From contig CAKQEP010000003.1 of assembly GCA_934230325.1 (NCBI GenBank), positions 71,219 to 135,218 on the forward strand: DNA of 64,000 bases, written 5' to 3'. Positions 1-8,415 of this stretch are shown in pieces. Position 1 is the stretch's first letter, and every line of letters starts with the position of its first letter. The notes below the pieces were generated by a model that saw only the letters and a program-made list of their open reading frames with translations, was not told where the DNA came from and made no database searches. The DNA is from an uncultured Clostridia bacterium (GTDB taxonomy: Bacteria > Bacillota > Clostridia > Christensenellales > CAG-314). The position numbers and the translations under genes are program-made.

Positions 1-458
1 CGGTTGCCCGCTCTCGACTGTTTTTTTGTTATCGTGCTTGTTATTATCGTATTTGTTAGTTTGCTAATAGTTAGTTTGCAAACATTATATTTATGCCCGC
101 CCTTTTTGTCAACAAAAGAAAAGCAAAAAATTAAAGTTTTTTCTGTATTTCACAATTCCGCCGCAAGCGGCTACCGTTTTGTGAACGACAAAGCAAAAGC
201 CTCGTTTTTAGGCGAGGCTGTCAAAGAATAAAACGGACGGAAGCAATAAAAATCAACAAACCGTATCGATTAAATCGAGCAAATAGTCCGTCTTAAAAAA
301 CTGTATGACGGTAATTTTCAACTTTAAAACACGTTTTTAAAGGGTGTTTTGTAGTATGAAATTTACTTCACATAGCATTGTATAGTAAAATTTTTACATT
401 GTCAAGATTTTTTAGAATTTTTTATGGTATTTGTTGTAAAAAGGGAAATATAATTACT
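1..458. other. AT-rich non-coding stretch at window edge
   Basis: I see no convincing gene here. A 75-codon open frame from base 4 has no ribosome binding site and reads as compositional. The stretch holds a short hairpin (AGCCTCG at 198-204 with CGAGGCT at 213-219) and an AAAACAC/GTGTTTT hairpin near 325-352. An AT-rich segment from about 355 to 458 presumably contains the promoter of the regulator starting at 459; TTGTCA near 400 is a possible -35, but I could not assign a convincing -10. Confidence 0.4.
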
Positions 459-761
459 ATGAACCTAAAAATCAGAGAGTTGCGGGAAGAGCGTTATCTT
501 ACGCAAAAACAACTCGGGGACAAGATAGGCAGCGCGCAAAAAAACGTTAGCAATTGGGAGAACGGGGTGACCGAACCGGATTTGGCATCCATCGTCCGAC
601 TTGCGGATTTTTTTGAAGTTACGCTGGACGAGTTGTTTGGTCGCGTGCCGCCGCAACGAGCCATCAGCCGCGCGGAGGTAAAACTTTTTAAAAAGGTGAC
701 CGACCTGACTGACGAGCAGAAGAAATCGTTGTTGGGTTTTCTTGAAAAATTTTCCACTTGA
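459..761 (+). CDS. XRE-family transcriptional regulator (helix-turn-helix)
   Basis: A 100-aa protein with an N-terminal Cro/C1-type helix-turn-helix, about residues 3-60: LREERYLTQKQLGDKIG, then the recognition-helix region KNVSNWENG and the typical PDLASIVRLADFF dimer-side helices. A short acidic/basic helical tail (LTDEQKKSLLGFLEKF) ends it. The ATG at 459 was chosen because the HTH starts right after it and a weak AAGGG purine stretch lies about 12 bases upstream; an earlier in-frame ATG at 378 would add a non-conserved hydrophobic stretch. It stands alone, convergent with the downstream mgl. Target unknown. Its design, HTH plus an xLTxEQKxxLLxFL tail, matches the second XRE regulator at 61507, so the two are probably paralogues. 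Confidence 0.85.
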   Translation: MNLKIRELREERYLTQKQLGDKIGSAQKNVSNWENGVTEPDLASIVRLADFFEVTLDELFGRVPPQRAISRAEVKLFKKVTDLTDEQKKSLLGFLEKFST

Positions 762-910
762 GTATTTTCGCGCAAAATATTTTTAATTATTCCGTATCGT
801 TAAAGCCAACGAGTCGGCGTTTTTTGTCGCGGTTTTTATTGCGGCTTTCGTTTGTTAATTTTTGGGCAAATACTCGCTTCAAATATTAAATATTAAAGGT
901 TGCATAACTA

Positions 911-957
911 AAAAAAGCGATACCAAAAATAACTCAAATCGTTGTTTTTGGTATCGC
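911..957 (-). terminator. Rho-independent terminator after mgl
   Basis: A 13-bp perfect stem (GCGATACCAAAAA at 917-929 with its complement at 945-957). On the minus strand it is followed by seven T residues, which fits termination of the mgl transcript. A T-run also follows about ten bases later on the plus strand, so it may work in both directions and also end the XRE transcript. Confidence 0.75.
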
Positions 958-959
958 CG

Positions 960-1078
960 ATTGTTTTTTTTAAATCAATATTATCTTTTTAAAATCGATA
1001 CTATCTTTTTTAAATCGATGTTTTTGCTTTTTTTTATCGGTATTGTTTTTTAAACCGATATTATCGTTTTTTGTCTAT
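960..1078. repeat. degenerate AT-rich tandem repeats (unit about 27 bp)
   Basis: Four to five imperfect copies of a unit built from a T-run, AAATCGATA and TATC alternate between the mgl terminator and the mgl stop codon. Later copies vary the core to ATCGGTAT and AACCGATAT, so neighbouring copies can pair into weak hairpins. No open frame or promoter is apparent. This looks like replication-slippage sequence. Confidence 0.5.
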
Positions 1079-1081
1079 CCT

Positions 1082-2278
1082 TTAAATTTTGTCAAAAGCC
1101 TGTTCAAAGTCGGCTATAAGGTCCTCTACGTTTTCCAAACCGACGGAAATGCGGACAAGTCCGTCAGAAATGCCTGCTGCGGCTCTTTCTTCCGCCGTAT
1201 ACGGCGAGTGAGTCATAGACGCGGGATGCTCGACAAGCGTTTCCGCATCGCCCAAACTCACTGCGATAGTGGCAAGTTTAAGGCTGTTGCAGAATTTTAT
1301 GCCTTCCTCCATGCCGCCCTTTACTTCAAACGCGATTACGCCGCTAAACCCGCCGTGCATTTGTTTTTTGGCGGTTTGGTATCCGACGTGGTCGGGCAAA
1401 CCGGGATAGTACACCTTTGTGACTTTGGGATGTTTGTCAAGGTACTCCGCCAACTTTTGCGCACTTTGGCAGTGGCGTTGCATTCTGACTTCCAACGTTT
1501 TAAGACCTCTCAAAATAAGAAACGCCGCAAACGGGTCCATAACCGCGCCCGTCATATCTTTAAGTCCGAATAATTTGACGTTTGAAATAAATTCCTTGCT
1601 ACCGCACACAAAACCCGCGATAACGTCGCCGTGTCCGTTGAGATATTTTGTTCCCGAATGAACAACCGCGTCACAGCCTTGTTGCAACGGACGTTGAAGG
1701 TACGGCGTCGCAAAGGTATTGTCGCAAACCACCATTATATCTTTGTTGTAAGCGTGCGCGATATCGGCTACGGCTTTGATGTCGGTAATTTTTAAGTTGG
1801 GGTTGGCGGGCGTTTCGAGATACACGCAGCATGTGTTTGGTTTTAAGGCTTTTTTTACTTCTTCAAGGTCGGAAGTATCGATAAAAGTCACTTGTACGCC
1901 ATAACGCGTCATGCCGTGATTGAGATATGCGAAAGTACAGCCGTACAACGCTTTGTCCGCGACTATGTGCTTGCCCGCCGCCGCAATGGTCCACAAACAG
2001 GACGTAACCGCACCGATACCCGAGCCTAACGCAACCGCCGCCTCCGCGCCTTCCAACGCGGCAACTTTTTCCTCCAAAACGGTGGTTGTGGGGTTGCCTA
2101 AACGGGTATAAATATATCCCGATTCCTCCCCTGCAAAACGTTTGCCGCCTTGCTCGCAAGAGTCAAAGTAAAACGTAGAACTCTGATAAATAGGCGTGGC
2201 AAGCGCGCCGTAAGTTTCTTTCTCGATATTGCCGGCGTGAATAGCCAACGTGCCGAAGCCCTTTGGTTTAAAATCCAT
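1082..2278 (-). CDS. megL: methionine gamma-lyase (PLP-dependent Cys/Met metabolism enzyme)
   Basis: A 398-aa fold-type I PLP enzyme. Visible signatures are the phosphate-binding YTRLGNPT segment, the Schiff-base lysine in SGTKYLNGHGD, the cofactor Asp in CDNTFATPYLQ, and a C-terminal RISVGLEN motif. The active-site segment ALYGCTFAYLNHG carries the cysteine typical of methionine gamma-lyases rather than cystathionine synthases, so the likely reaction is L-methionine to methanethiol, 2-oxobutyrate and ammonia in the cytoplasm. Cystathionine gamma-synthase/lyase is the alternative. The ATG at 2278 follows GGAGAATATT; the longer frame upstream lacks homologous-looking sequence. It is a single-gene unit with a strong terminator downstream. 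Confidence 0.9.
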   Translation of the reverse strand: MDFKPKGFGTLAIHAGNIEKETYGALATPIYQSSTFYFDSCEQGGKRFAGEESGYIYTRLGNPTTTVLEEKVAALEGAEAAVALGSGIGAVTSCLWTIAAAGKHIVADKALYGCTFAYLNHGMTRYGVQVTFIDTSDLEEVKKALKPNTCCVYLETPANPNLKITDIKAVADIAHAYNKDIMVVCDNTFATPYLQRPLQQGCDAVVHSGTKYLNGHGDVIAGFVCGSKEFISNVKLFGLKDMTGAVMDPFAAFLILRGLKTLEVRMQRHCQSAQKLAEYLDKHPKVTKVYYPGLPDHVGYQTAKKQMHGGFSGVIAFEVKGGMEEGIKFCNSLKLATIAVSLGDAETLVEHPASMTHSPYTAEERAAAGISDGLVRISVGLENVEDLIADFEQAFDKI

Positions 2279-2465
2279 AATATTCTCCGAATGACGTAAT
2301 ATTTGCGTCCGACGTCCTTCGCAAAACGAAACGCAGCAAAGCGCGCCTTTACGCAACGTATTTATTTTATAACTTTTTCCGTCTGCTGTCAAGCGAAAAA
2401 ATTATACGACGCAACCAAAAAGCAGTCTTTTTTGTTTTTAAAGTCTTAATTAGTCTTTGGGCGTT

Positions 2466-2502
2466 TTAAAGCGACGTACAAACTCGTTGCGCGTCGCTTT
2501 TT
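2466..2502. terminator. stem-loop between ypeB and megL
   Basis: A perfect 9-bp stem, AAAGCGACG (2468-2476) with CGTCGCTTT (2492-2500). It is followed by T residues on the plus strand and by a shorter TTT on the minus strand. It lies just downstream of the ypeB stop and upstream of megL, so it probably ends the sleB-ypeB transcript. Confidence 0.55.
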
Positions 2503-2514
2503 GGCGGCGGTTTT

Positions 2515-3876
2515 TTACATAACCGTGTAGCCGCCTTTGTCTTGTTTTATTTTTAAAATATCCGCTTCCTTACCCGTTTTGGCGTCGATATAAATTAAAA
2601 AACCGTTGCCTTCGTAATTTGCGAGCAATTCGTAACAGCACCTTTCCTTGCTGCCGTCGGGAATAAAACACAGCCGGCATTTTGTCACGGAAACGCCCTT
2701 TTTTACTGCGTTTTGTGCCGCTGAAACGCCTATTGCGTCGTTGGGAAGGCTACGCGTTTTGTGGTTTGCGAGATAGCCGAAAGCGTCTATTCCGACGATT
2801 TTGCCTTGTGAGTCGAGCGCCATTTTTACCATATCGGGATAGCACGCGACGCCGTTTTGCTCGTGAACCATATTGACGTAAACTCTGCCGTCTATCGGCT
2901 CGGAAGTCCACATAGGCGCAACGTCGTATCCGAGCGCAGCCGCCGCTTTTTGCGCCGCTCGAGTACAGTCGCAAGTTTGTTGCGTTTGTTTAGTTGCCGC
3001 CGCAGACGATTCTTTTTCTTTTTCGTATCCCGCTCTGTTTAGTTGCGCAACTCTGCCGTCAGTGGTAGTTTGTACGCAAAACGGCATACCGTACAAAGAA
3101 ATTTGATACATATAAGTGTTTACGTCGGACTTGACTTCGCACTGAAACTTTATATCTTTGACGTCGTAATCGGCAAAATATTTTTCAAGTTTTTCCGCCG
3201 CTTTTTGGTGGGAAATACGCTCAAAATCAAAGGTCTTTTTTGCCACGCTGTCACTGAAAGGTCCGTCGTACACGAGTTTTTTGTAGTCGAAGGTAGTTTT
3301 GTCCACCTCTTTCGGATAAAAAGCGACGTCGCCGTAGTTTTTGTCGTCGGCTTTTTTATACTCAAAACAATCCTCGCTCGTACAAGCCTTTTTGAGAGAA
3401 GAATTGAGTTTTTTGCCGGTGTTTTTTAAATCTACAAAACTGTTTATCTGCGCTTCCGTCAATCCGTTTTGCGCCGCAACGTCCTCCGCAACGCATTTGC
3501 AGTAGTCGGAAAGTTGATTGAAATATTTTGTCGCCGCCGTCGTCAATTCCGCCGACATCGACAAAGAAGTGACGTCGGCAACCGCGCCGTCCGCCAAAGC
3601 CGCCGTTTTTACCAGCAACTCGTTTATTACCTCTGCGTCGCGGGAAACGGATATTTTGTCGATGTTTGCTTCGCTGTTGTCAAGACTGTCGCTCAATCTG
3701 TACAAACTTTGACGGCAGGCGTTTTGCGCCTGAATTATAAAGTACTCTCGATTGTTTGCGTCAAGGCGTTGCGCTCGGTTTAGCGATACGCTAAAAAACA
3801 CGCCGACAAAAACGGCAACGACCGCAACCGACGACGTAAAACACAACCACAGATTTTTGGATTTTTCGCTGTTCAT
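2515..3876 (-). CDS. ypeB: germination protein YpeB
   Basis: A 453-aa spore membrane-associated protein. It has an N-terminal membrane anchor (about residues 10-31, VAVVAVFVGVFF), a long helical domain (about 35-180) and C-terminal PepSY-like repeats (about 190-450; the segments VSAAQNAVKKGVSV and FLIYIDAKTGKEADILKI are typical). In Bacillus and Clostridia, YpeB is packaged with the cortex-lytic enzyme SleB and is needed for its stability and localisation. Here it lies 18 bases downstream of sleB on the same strand, the classical sleB-ypeB pair. A GGGGGAGAG ribosome binding site precedes the ATG. Forespore expression is expected from family knowledge; I did not pin a sigma-G promoter. Confidence 0.9.
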   Translation of the reverse strand: MNSEKSKNLWLCFTSSVAVVAVFVGVFFSVSLNRAQRLDANNREYFIIQAQNACRQSLYRLSDSLDNSEANIDKISVSRDAEVINELLVKTAALADGAVADVTSLSMSAELTTAATKYFNQLSDYCKCVAEDVAAQNGLTEAQINSFVDLKNTGKKLNSSLKKACTSEDCFEYKKADDKNYGDVAFYPKEVDKTTFDYKKLVYDGPFSDSVAKKTFDFERISHQKAAEKLEKYFADYDVKDIKFQCEVKSDVNTYMYQISLYGMPFCVQTTTDGRVAQLNRAGYEKEKESSAAATKQTQQTCDCTRAAQKAAAALGYDVAPMWTSEPIDGRVYVNMVHEQNGVACYPDMVKMALDSQGKIVGIDAFGYLANHKTRSLPNDAIGVSAAQNAVKKGVSVTKCRLCFIPDGSKERCCYELLANYEGNGFLIYIDAKTGKEADILKIKQDKGGYTVM

Positions 3877-3894
3877 AGCCGCTCTCTCCCCCTT

Positions 3895-4581
3895 TTAGTT
3901 ACAAAACACGTGATTGCCGATAGTCACCGCTACGGGGCGGGTTCTTATCCATCTGTTTGTCGCGGTTTTGGGGTTGTAATAGTATACGCACCCGTACGTC
4001 GGATCCCAACCGTTGAGAGCGTCCTGCGCCGCGCGAGTACATTCGTCGTTTGTTCCGAGATTTATTTGACCGTCAGATACTGCCGTAAACGCCCCCTTTT
4101 GATAAATAACGCCGCTTATCGTGTTGGGGAAACTACTGCTTTTGACTCTGTTGAGTACGACCGCCGCGATTGCTACCTTGCCCGTATAACTCTCTCCGCG
4201 CGCTTCGCCGTAAACGCAACAACTCAAAAGATAAAGGTTGCTGTCCGTCACTTTGCCGCCGCTCGTCGTTTGGCTTTGCTGACCTTTCAACCTCAATCCG
4301 AGCGCCGCCGCCGTTTTTGCTCCGACTATTCCGTCTGCGGTCAACCCGTTTTTACGCTGAAAATACTTTACCGCCGCTACCGTCTTGCTACCGTAAATTC
4401 CGTCTATGCCGCCGGCGTAATATCCCCAGTTTTTAAGCCGAGTCTGCAACGAACGAACTTCCGCGCCGCTACTTCCACGCTTTAATACTGCGGCAAATGC
4501 GTCGGGACAAACCGCCGCCGACACGGCAACGCACAACACCAAAGCGACGGCAAATATCGCAATTTGCTTGTTTGGTTTCAT
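3895..4581 (-). CDS. sleB: spore cortex-lytic enzyme SleB
   Basis: A 228-aa exported cell wall hydrolase. It has a signal peptide (about 1-30, ending AFA), a peptidoglycan-binding domain 1 repeat (about 32-95: LKRGSSGAEVRSLQTRLKNW ... GIDGIYGSKTVAAVKYFQ) and a C-terminal SleB catalytic domain (about 115-228) with the conserved CCVYGEARGE segment carrying the presumed catalytic Glu, plus VAIAAVVLNRV. The family cleaves spore cortex containing muramic-delta-lactam during germination. A strong GGAGGT site precedes the ATG. It heads the sleB-ypeB unit and lies 82 bases downstream of spoIIR. Length and domain order are as usual for the family. Confidence 0.93.
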   Translation of the reverse strand: MKPNKQIAIFAVALVLCVAVSAAVCPDAFAAVLKRGSSGAEVRSLQTRLKNWGYYAGGIDGIYGSKTVAAVKYFQRKNGLTADGIVGAKTAAALGLRLKGQQSQTTSGGKVTDSNLYLLSCCVYGEARGESYTGKVAIAAVVLNRVKSSSFPNTISGVIYQKGAFTAVSDGQINLGTNDECTRAAQDALNGWDPTYGCVYYYNPKTATNRWIRTRPVAVTIGNHVFCN

Positions 4582-4663
4582 TTTTTTACCTCCGTTTGCT
4601 TTTTTTGTTAGTTTTTATACTTTTGGATTTTTTATGCAAACAGAGATTTGTCGCTAAAAAGAT

Positions 4664-5212
4664 TTACTTTTGACGGCGTTTTGCAAAGTCATCAATTATT
4701 TCCTTAATAAGGCTTTTGTATTCCGTTTTGCCGCTACCCGTGCTTTCGCCGTTTAAAAAGCACAGGGGCGGGTACACCACGCACCACCAGTTGTCGCCTT
4801 TTCCGCTGCCGAGATTGACTATCAACGCGTCGTACTCTCCGCTTTTGAGAGTAAACCCGTCATAACTGCGGGTAGGAAAAACTTCCCTTTTGACCACCGC
4901 TTTTGCGGCGTATTCAAACCCGTTTTGTCGCAAAATCGCCGTTGCGGTATCGGATATTTTTGACAAAAGACTTTTTACCGTTTCGGTAGCCTTTCGCTTT
5001 GTTTTGACCTCTGCAAGGTAGGGCGTCAAAAAATCAATCAGCGCGTTTTTGACTTTGTATTTTACTTGTTGCGCGGCGGCGTCGTTGCTGTCCGCGCGAA
5101 TATGTATACGCAAAAAATTTTCCTTGTCCAAATCGGTCTTTGTGTTTAAACACAACGCCACGAGTCCGACGACGGCAAGCGTAACGCAAGCAAACGCAAT
5201 TATTCTTTTCAT
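4664..5212 (-). CDS. spoIIR: stage II sporulation protein R
   Basis: A 182-aa exported protein with an N-terminal hydrophobic segment (residues 3-22) and the SpoIIR family core: LRIHIRADSNDAAAQQVKY, VKNALIDFLTPYL, and a C-terminal WWCVVYPPLCF motif. In the family it is made in the forespore under sigma-F, is exported to the intermembrane space, and triggers SpoIIGA to process pro-sigma-E in the mother cell. The ribosome binding site is AGAGGAGA, seven bases before ATG. Upstream is ispE and downstream is sleB-ypeB. The C-terminal extension of some homologues is absent. Confidence 0.93.
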   Translation of the reverse strand: MKRIIAFACVTLAVVGLVALCLNTKTDLDKENFLRIHIRADSNDAAAQQVKYKVKNALIDFLTPYLAEVKTKRKATETVKSLLSKISDTATAILRQNGFEYAAKAVVKREVFPTRSYDGFTLKSGEYDALIVNLGSGKGDNWWCVVYPPLCFLNGESTGSGKTEYKSLIKEIIDDFAKRRQK

Positions 5213-5365
5213 AAAAAATCTCCTCTTTTTTGCCGTAAGCCGTCGCAGTTTTAAAAAACTAAACGTGCGTCAAACTTACGAGCGGTTGCGTCTATATTAT
5301 CGACGCGTAAAGAGGAGAAAAACGCCATAAAAAAGGCTTTTTTGGTCTGTTTTTAAATCAAATTG

Positions 5366-6205
5366 TCAAAAGTCTACGCTTTGGCACACAAAACACTCGA
5401 CGCCGCCGCTTTTAAGAACTTTTTGCAAATCCGTTGCGGCGCGGCGGGAATCACAGCAAAAAAACATACAAGAGCCGCTCCCCGTCATACAAAAATCCTT
5501 CCCCGTCAAAACTTTGCACTTTTGCGCCAAAACTTTTTGAGCGGGATATGCGGCAAAACACGCTTCCGTCAAATCGTTGAAAGTTTCCGTCGATACGTCG
5601 CCGCCGCTCGTCAGCGTTTTTACGATTTCGTCGCAATTTTTGCCCGTCGAGCCGCCGCCGCATAAATCGTCAAAGGCTTTAAACACCGTTGCGGTATCCG
5701 CGCCGCCGCCGCAAACTACGGCAAAATACAGTTTTCTTTTTACGTTGAGTTTGATGGCGGTATCCCCTTTGTCCGTAATTCTCACGTATCCGCCCTTAAC
5801 TAAAGCGACGGTATCGCTGCCCGTTTCCGCAGCGACGGAAAGCAAATCGTCGTCAACTGCCCTGTCGGTCAAAACGCAAAGCGCGCGCAAAACCGCCGCC
5901 GCGTCTGCGGAAGAACCGCCCAAACCCCCGCCAAACGGTATGTTTTTGACAATTTTTACCTTTATCCCGCAATCGAGCGCAAACTTTTTTTTGAACGCTT
6001 CCGCTGCTTTTTTTGCGGAATTGTTTTCTATTTGGTTGCAATTTGCAAAGCAAACTTCCACTTTTCCGCTTTTGTCCAACTTGACGTTCACGTCGTCGCA
6101 CAAATCGACGCAAGTCAAAAGGCTGTCAAGATTGTGGTAACCGTCCGCGCGTTTGGCGGTGACGGCAAGTCCGAGATTTATTTTTGCGTATGCTTTTACC
6201 TTCAT
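5366..6205 (-). CDS. ispE: 4-diphosphocytidyl-2-C-methyl-D-erythritol kinase
   Basis: A 279-aa GHMP-superfamily kinase of the MEP isoprenoid pathway, phosphorylating CDP-methylerythritol. The N-terminus AYAKINLGLAVTAKRADGYH and the glycine-rich ATP loop IPFGGGLGGSSADAAA (about residues 88-103) are diagnostic, and a C-terminal MTGSGSCMFF matches the third GHMP motif. No Shine-Dalgarno sequence precedes the ATG. Instead an extended -10 element (TGCTAAAAT) ends six bases before it, so the transcript may be leaderless. The pathway partner ispDF is at 32656. The position near veg parallels B. subtilis. Confidence 0.93.
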   Translation of the reverse strand: MKVKAYAKINLGLAVTAKRADGYHNLDSLLTCVDLCDDVNVKLDKSGKVEVCFANCNQIENNSAKKAAEAFKKKFALDCGIKVKIVKNIPFGGGLGGSSADAAAVLRALCVLTDRAVDDDLLSVAAETGSDTVALVKGGYVRITDKGDTAIKLNVKRKLYFAVVCGGGADTATVFKAFDDLCGGGSTGKNCDEIVKTLTSGGDVSTETFNDLTEACFAAYPAQKVLAQKCKVLTGKDFCMTGSGSCMFFCCDSRRAATDLQKVLKSGGVECFVCQSVDF

Positions 6206-6220
6206 AATTTTATTTTAGCA
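6206..6220 (-). promoter_or_regulatory. extended -10 promoter abutting the ispE start
   Basis: On the minus strand TGC-TAAAAT (the -10 at 6212-6217) is followed by six bases and then the ispE ATG, putting the expected +1 at or within a base of the start codon. No good -35 is present 17 bases upstream, consistent with an extended -10 promoter. Confidence 0.45.
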
Positions 6221-6344
6221 CAGCGCGGCAAAAAAGAAAAGCAAAGAAAGCGTAAACTTCTTTGCTTTTTGTCCGTTTTTGCAGAGAAAATATTAAAACC
6301 TTTTTACCGTTTTTTGGTGTTTTTGTCGCTAAAAACGCAATACG

Positions 6345-7895
6345 TTATGCCGTTTTTTGGTGATAGATAACTATTTTGTCGTCTTTACTCACGGGGTCGG
6401 TCAACTCGGGATTTATCTTTAAAATGTCCGCCACCGTCATATTTAAACTTTTTGCGACCTCCCAAACGCTGTCGCCTTCGTTTACGATACAAACTTCTAT
6501 CGCGCTGTCCGATTTTGCCAGCGGCTCTCCTTCCGTAACGCCGCAAACAAAGGTGGTAGTCATATCCTTGACGATATTTATCGATAAAGCAACGTCAAAA
6601 TCCAGCGACAATACGCCGTTTTTGAGTTCTGTTTGCGCTTGTTTTACCGCGCCTTGCACAAAAGGAGTATCGCTGAGTTCTACAAAAGGAATGTCTACCG
6701 TTTCGCTGAACGGTACGCTGAATTTTTCACTCTCCGTCTTAACGACAAACAGGTCTTTGTCCTTTTCTTCGTCGGTTTCTTCTTCGATTTTTTCCGTTTT
6801 GGTCGTGTACAACAACGTTCCCTCTACGGTTCCGCTTACCGTAACGCCGTTTTCCGTGCTTTTTGACTCTACTACGTCTACGCTTACGCCCGCCATAGCA
6901 ACGGCGGCGTCGGGGTTTGCCAAAGATATTTCGCCGTACGCGTTTATCAGCCTGCCAAACACGCCGCTACTCAATACGGAGTATGCGGGGCAGATTTTAA
7001 GGTCGAGTTTATGCGTTGCGCTGTAAGCGTCGCAAATCACGGGTACGGTTTGCTTTTGAGTGATAAAACCTCTCGCTTCCAACGTTATTTCCGCTTGAAA
7101 ACCGCTGTTTTTGTCTTCCTCCTTTACGTCGAGATGTATTCGGTTGCTTTTGACGTTTGCGTATACGAAAGGCTCTCCGATACCGCCCGTCGCTATCTGA
7201 CGGCTAAACAAAAATCCGCTTATTGCGTTTTTTACGTTGCCATCGCCGGATAAGTACACCAGATTTAAAAAGGCTTCGCCGTCCACAGTGAGTACTCCTT
7301 CGCTCACCGACGCGGAATTTATCACCGCTTGACTTTGCGCAGACAAAACGCGAACGATATTGTCGTCTATCTCCGCTTCGCCGCCGACGGTAAAAGTTTC
7401 TTCCACCGCCGCAGTGACTGCGCCGTAGTTAAAGTCGCAGGTCTTAAACTCAAAGTCGCCGCTTTCCACGTACTCTTTTTCCTGCGTGTTTATCGCAAAA
7501 AAGGCGGCGTTTATTATTGCCGATACGGATATTTCCTGCGTATCGACGGAATAAGCGCAATCGATGACCGACAAATCGATTTTTGCCAACGAGTCGGGTG
7601 TGATTTCTTCGTTTTTAAACACGTCGTCAAAATCCACCGTATAGTTTAAACCGACGACTTTGCCGTCTTGGTCGGTCAACAAAATTTTTGCCGACGCTTT
7701 TCCGCCGTAACTTAATTGCCCCGCAAAACACTCCGAACGCGTCAAGTAGGGGGATAGGTTTACGCAAAGCACTTTTTCTATTTTTCCGTCCTTTAACGTC
7801 GCCTTAAAGCGAACTTCCGTTTGCTTTTGACCTATCGCGGTAAGCGCGCCGTATTTGAAACTTCCAACGTTTTTTTCTGCCATTTTTTCTGCCAT
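6345..7895 (-). CDS. sipL: SipL-like spore morphogenesis protein (DUF3794 repeats plus LysM)
   Basis: A 516-aa soluble protein made of DUF3794-type beta-rich repeats (roughly residues 30-130, 150-260 and 280-450) with a C-terminal LysM module of about 45 residues (CIVNEGDSVWEVAKSLNM, VADILKINPEL, KIVIYHQK). This layout matches C. difficile SipL, which binds the SpoIVA ATPase through its LysM domain and is required for coat localisation around the forespore. The acidic linker KIEEETDEEKDKD lies near residue 380. A GGAGGT site lies 12 bases before the first ATG; a second in-frame Met is five codons in. It sits between veg and ispE in a sporulation-rich block, supporting the role. The exact number of DUF3794 repeats is my estimate. 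Confidence 0.85.
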   Translation of the reverse strand: MAEKMAEKNVGSFKYGALTAIGQKQTEVRFKATLKDGKIEKVLCVNLSPYLTRSECFAGQLSYGGKASAKILLTDQDGKVVGLNYTVDFDDVFKNEEITPDSLAKIDLSVIDCAYSVDTQEISVSAIINAAFFAINTQEKEYVESGDFEFKTCDFNYGAVTAAVEETFTVGGEAEIDDNIVRVLSAQSQAVINSASVSEGVLTVDGEAFLNLVYLSGDGNVKNAISGFLFSRQIATGGIGEPFVYANVKSNRIHLDVKEEDKNSGFQAEITLEARGFITQKQTVPVICDAYSATHKLDLKICPAYSVLSSGVFGRLINAYGEISLANPDAAVAMAGVSVDVVESKSTENGVTVSGTVEGTLLYTTKTEKIEEETDEEKDKDLFVVKTESEKFSVPFSETVDIPFVELSDTPFVQGAVKQAQTELKNGVLSLDFDVALSINIVKDMTTTFVCGVTEGEPLAKSDSAIEVCIVNEGDSVWEVAKSLNMTVADILKINPELTDPVSKDDKIVIYHQKTA

Positions 7896-8111
7896 ACTAA
7901 ATTGTTACCTCCGTTTAAAGCAGACGCAAGGCGCGCCGCCGTACTTTTTTTGGTTTTTTGCAAAAATCGTCCGCATTTCCGCCGCCAAGAAAATCAATCG
8001 CCGCTCAAAAGGAATATTTTGCAAAAAGCGGCTGTCGGCGTAAACTTTGGGCAATTCCCGCTAAACGCTTGCACAATTTAAAATATGACGATATTTTTGT
8101 TTTAGAACTTT

Positions 8112-8363
8112 TTAGGCGTCGGGAACGGGTTTTTCTCTAAACGCGACGTCGCCGCACAACAAATCGGTGTAACTGCAACTTACTCTGTCAAATATCTGTC
8201 CGTATGCGGTGATTACAAACACGTTGTTGTAAAACTCGCTTATTTTGCCGTCAAAGTACACTATCTTGTTGCGTCCTTTGTTGTATCTGACCGTCAACTG
8301 CTTGCCCAACAAACTTTCCACTTTCTTTTTTGCGATTTCTACGTTCATCGTTTTTTTGCGCAT
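8112..8363 (-). CDS. veg: Veg family protein
   Basis: An 83-aa small basic protein matching the Veg family: VEIAKKKVESLLGKQLTVRYNKGRNKI followed by a short SH3-like beta region (VYFDGKISEFYNNVFVI). In B. subtilis Veg influences biofilm matrix gene expression and is very strongly transcribed; its biochemical role is unsettled. Linkage to ispE is conserved across Firmicutes, and here sipL is interposed. A GGGAGAG site is placed about eight bases before the ATG at 8363. A downstream Met (MNVEIAKK) could also serve. Confidence 0.9.
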   Translation of the reverse strand: MRKKTMNVEIAKKKVESLLGKQLTVRYNKGRNKIVYFDGKISEFYNNVFVITAYGQIFDRVSCSYTDLLCGDVAFREKPVPDA

Positions 8364-8415
8364 GTCAAAAACTCTCCCGCTATATTTTTTCCCAACGCCG
8401 CGATTTTAAACGGCG

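Noticed and set aside
4..231. 75-codon frame at the window start with a hydrophobic N-terminus
   Set aside because: No ribosome site, T-rich DNA explains the hydrophobic stretch, and no recognisable family.
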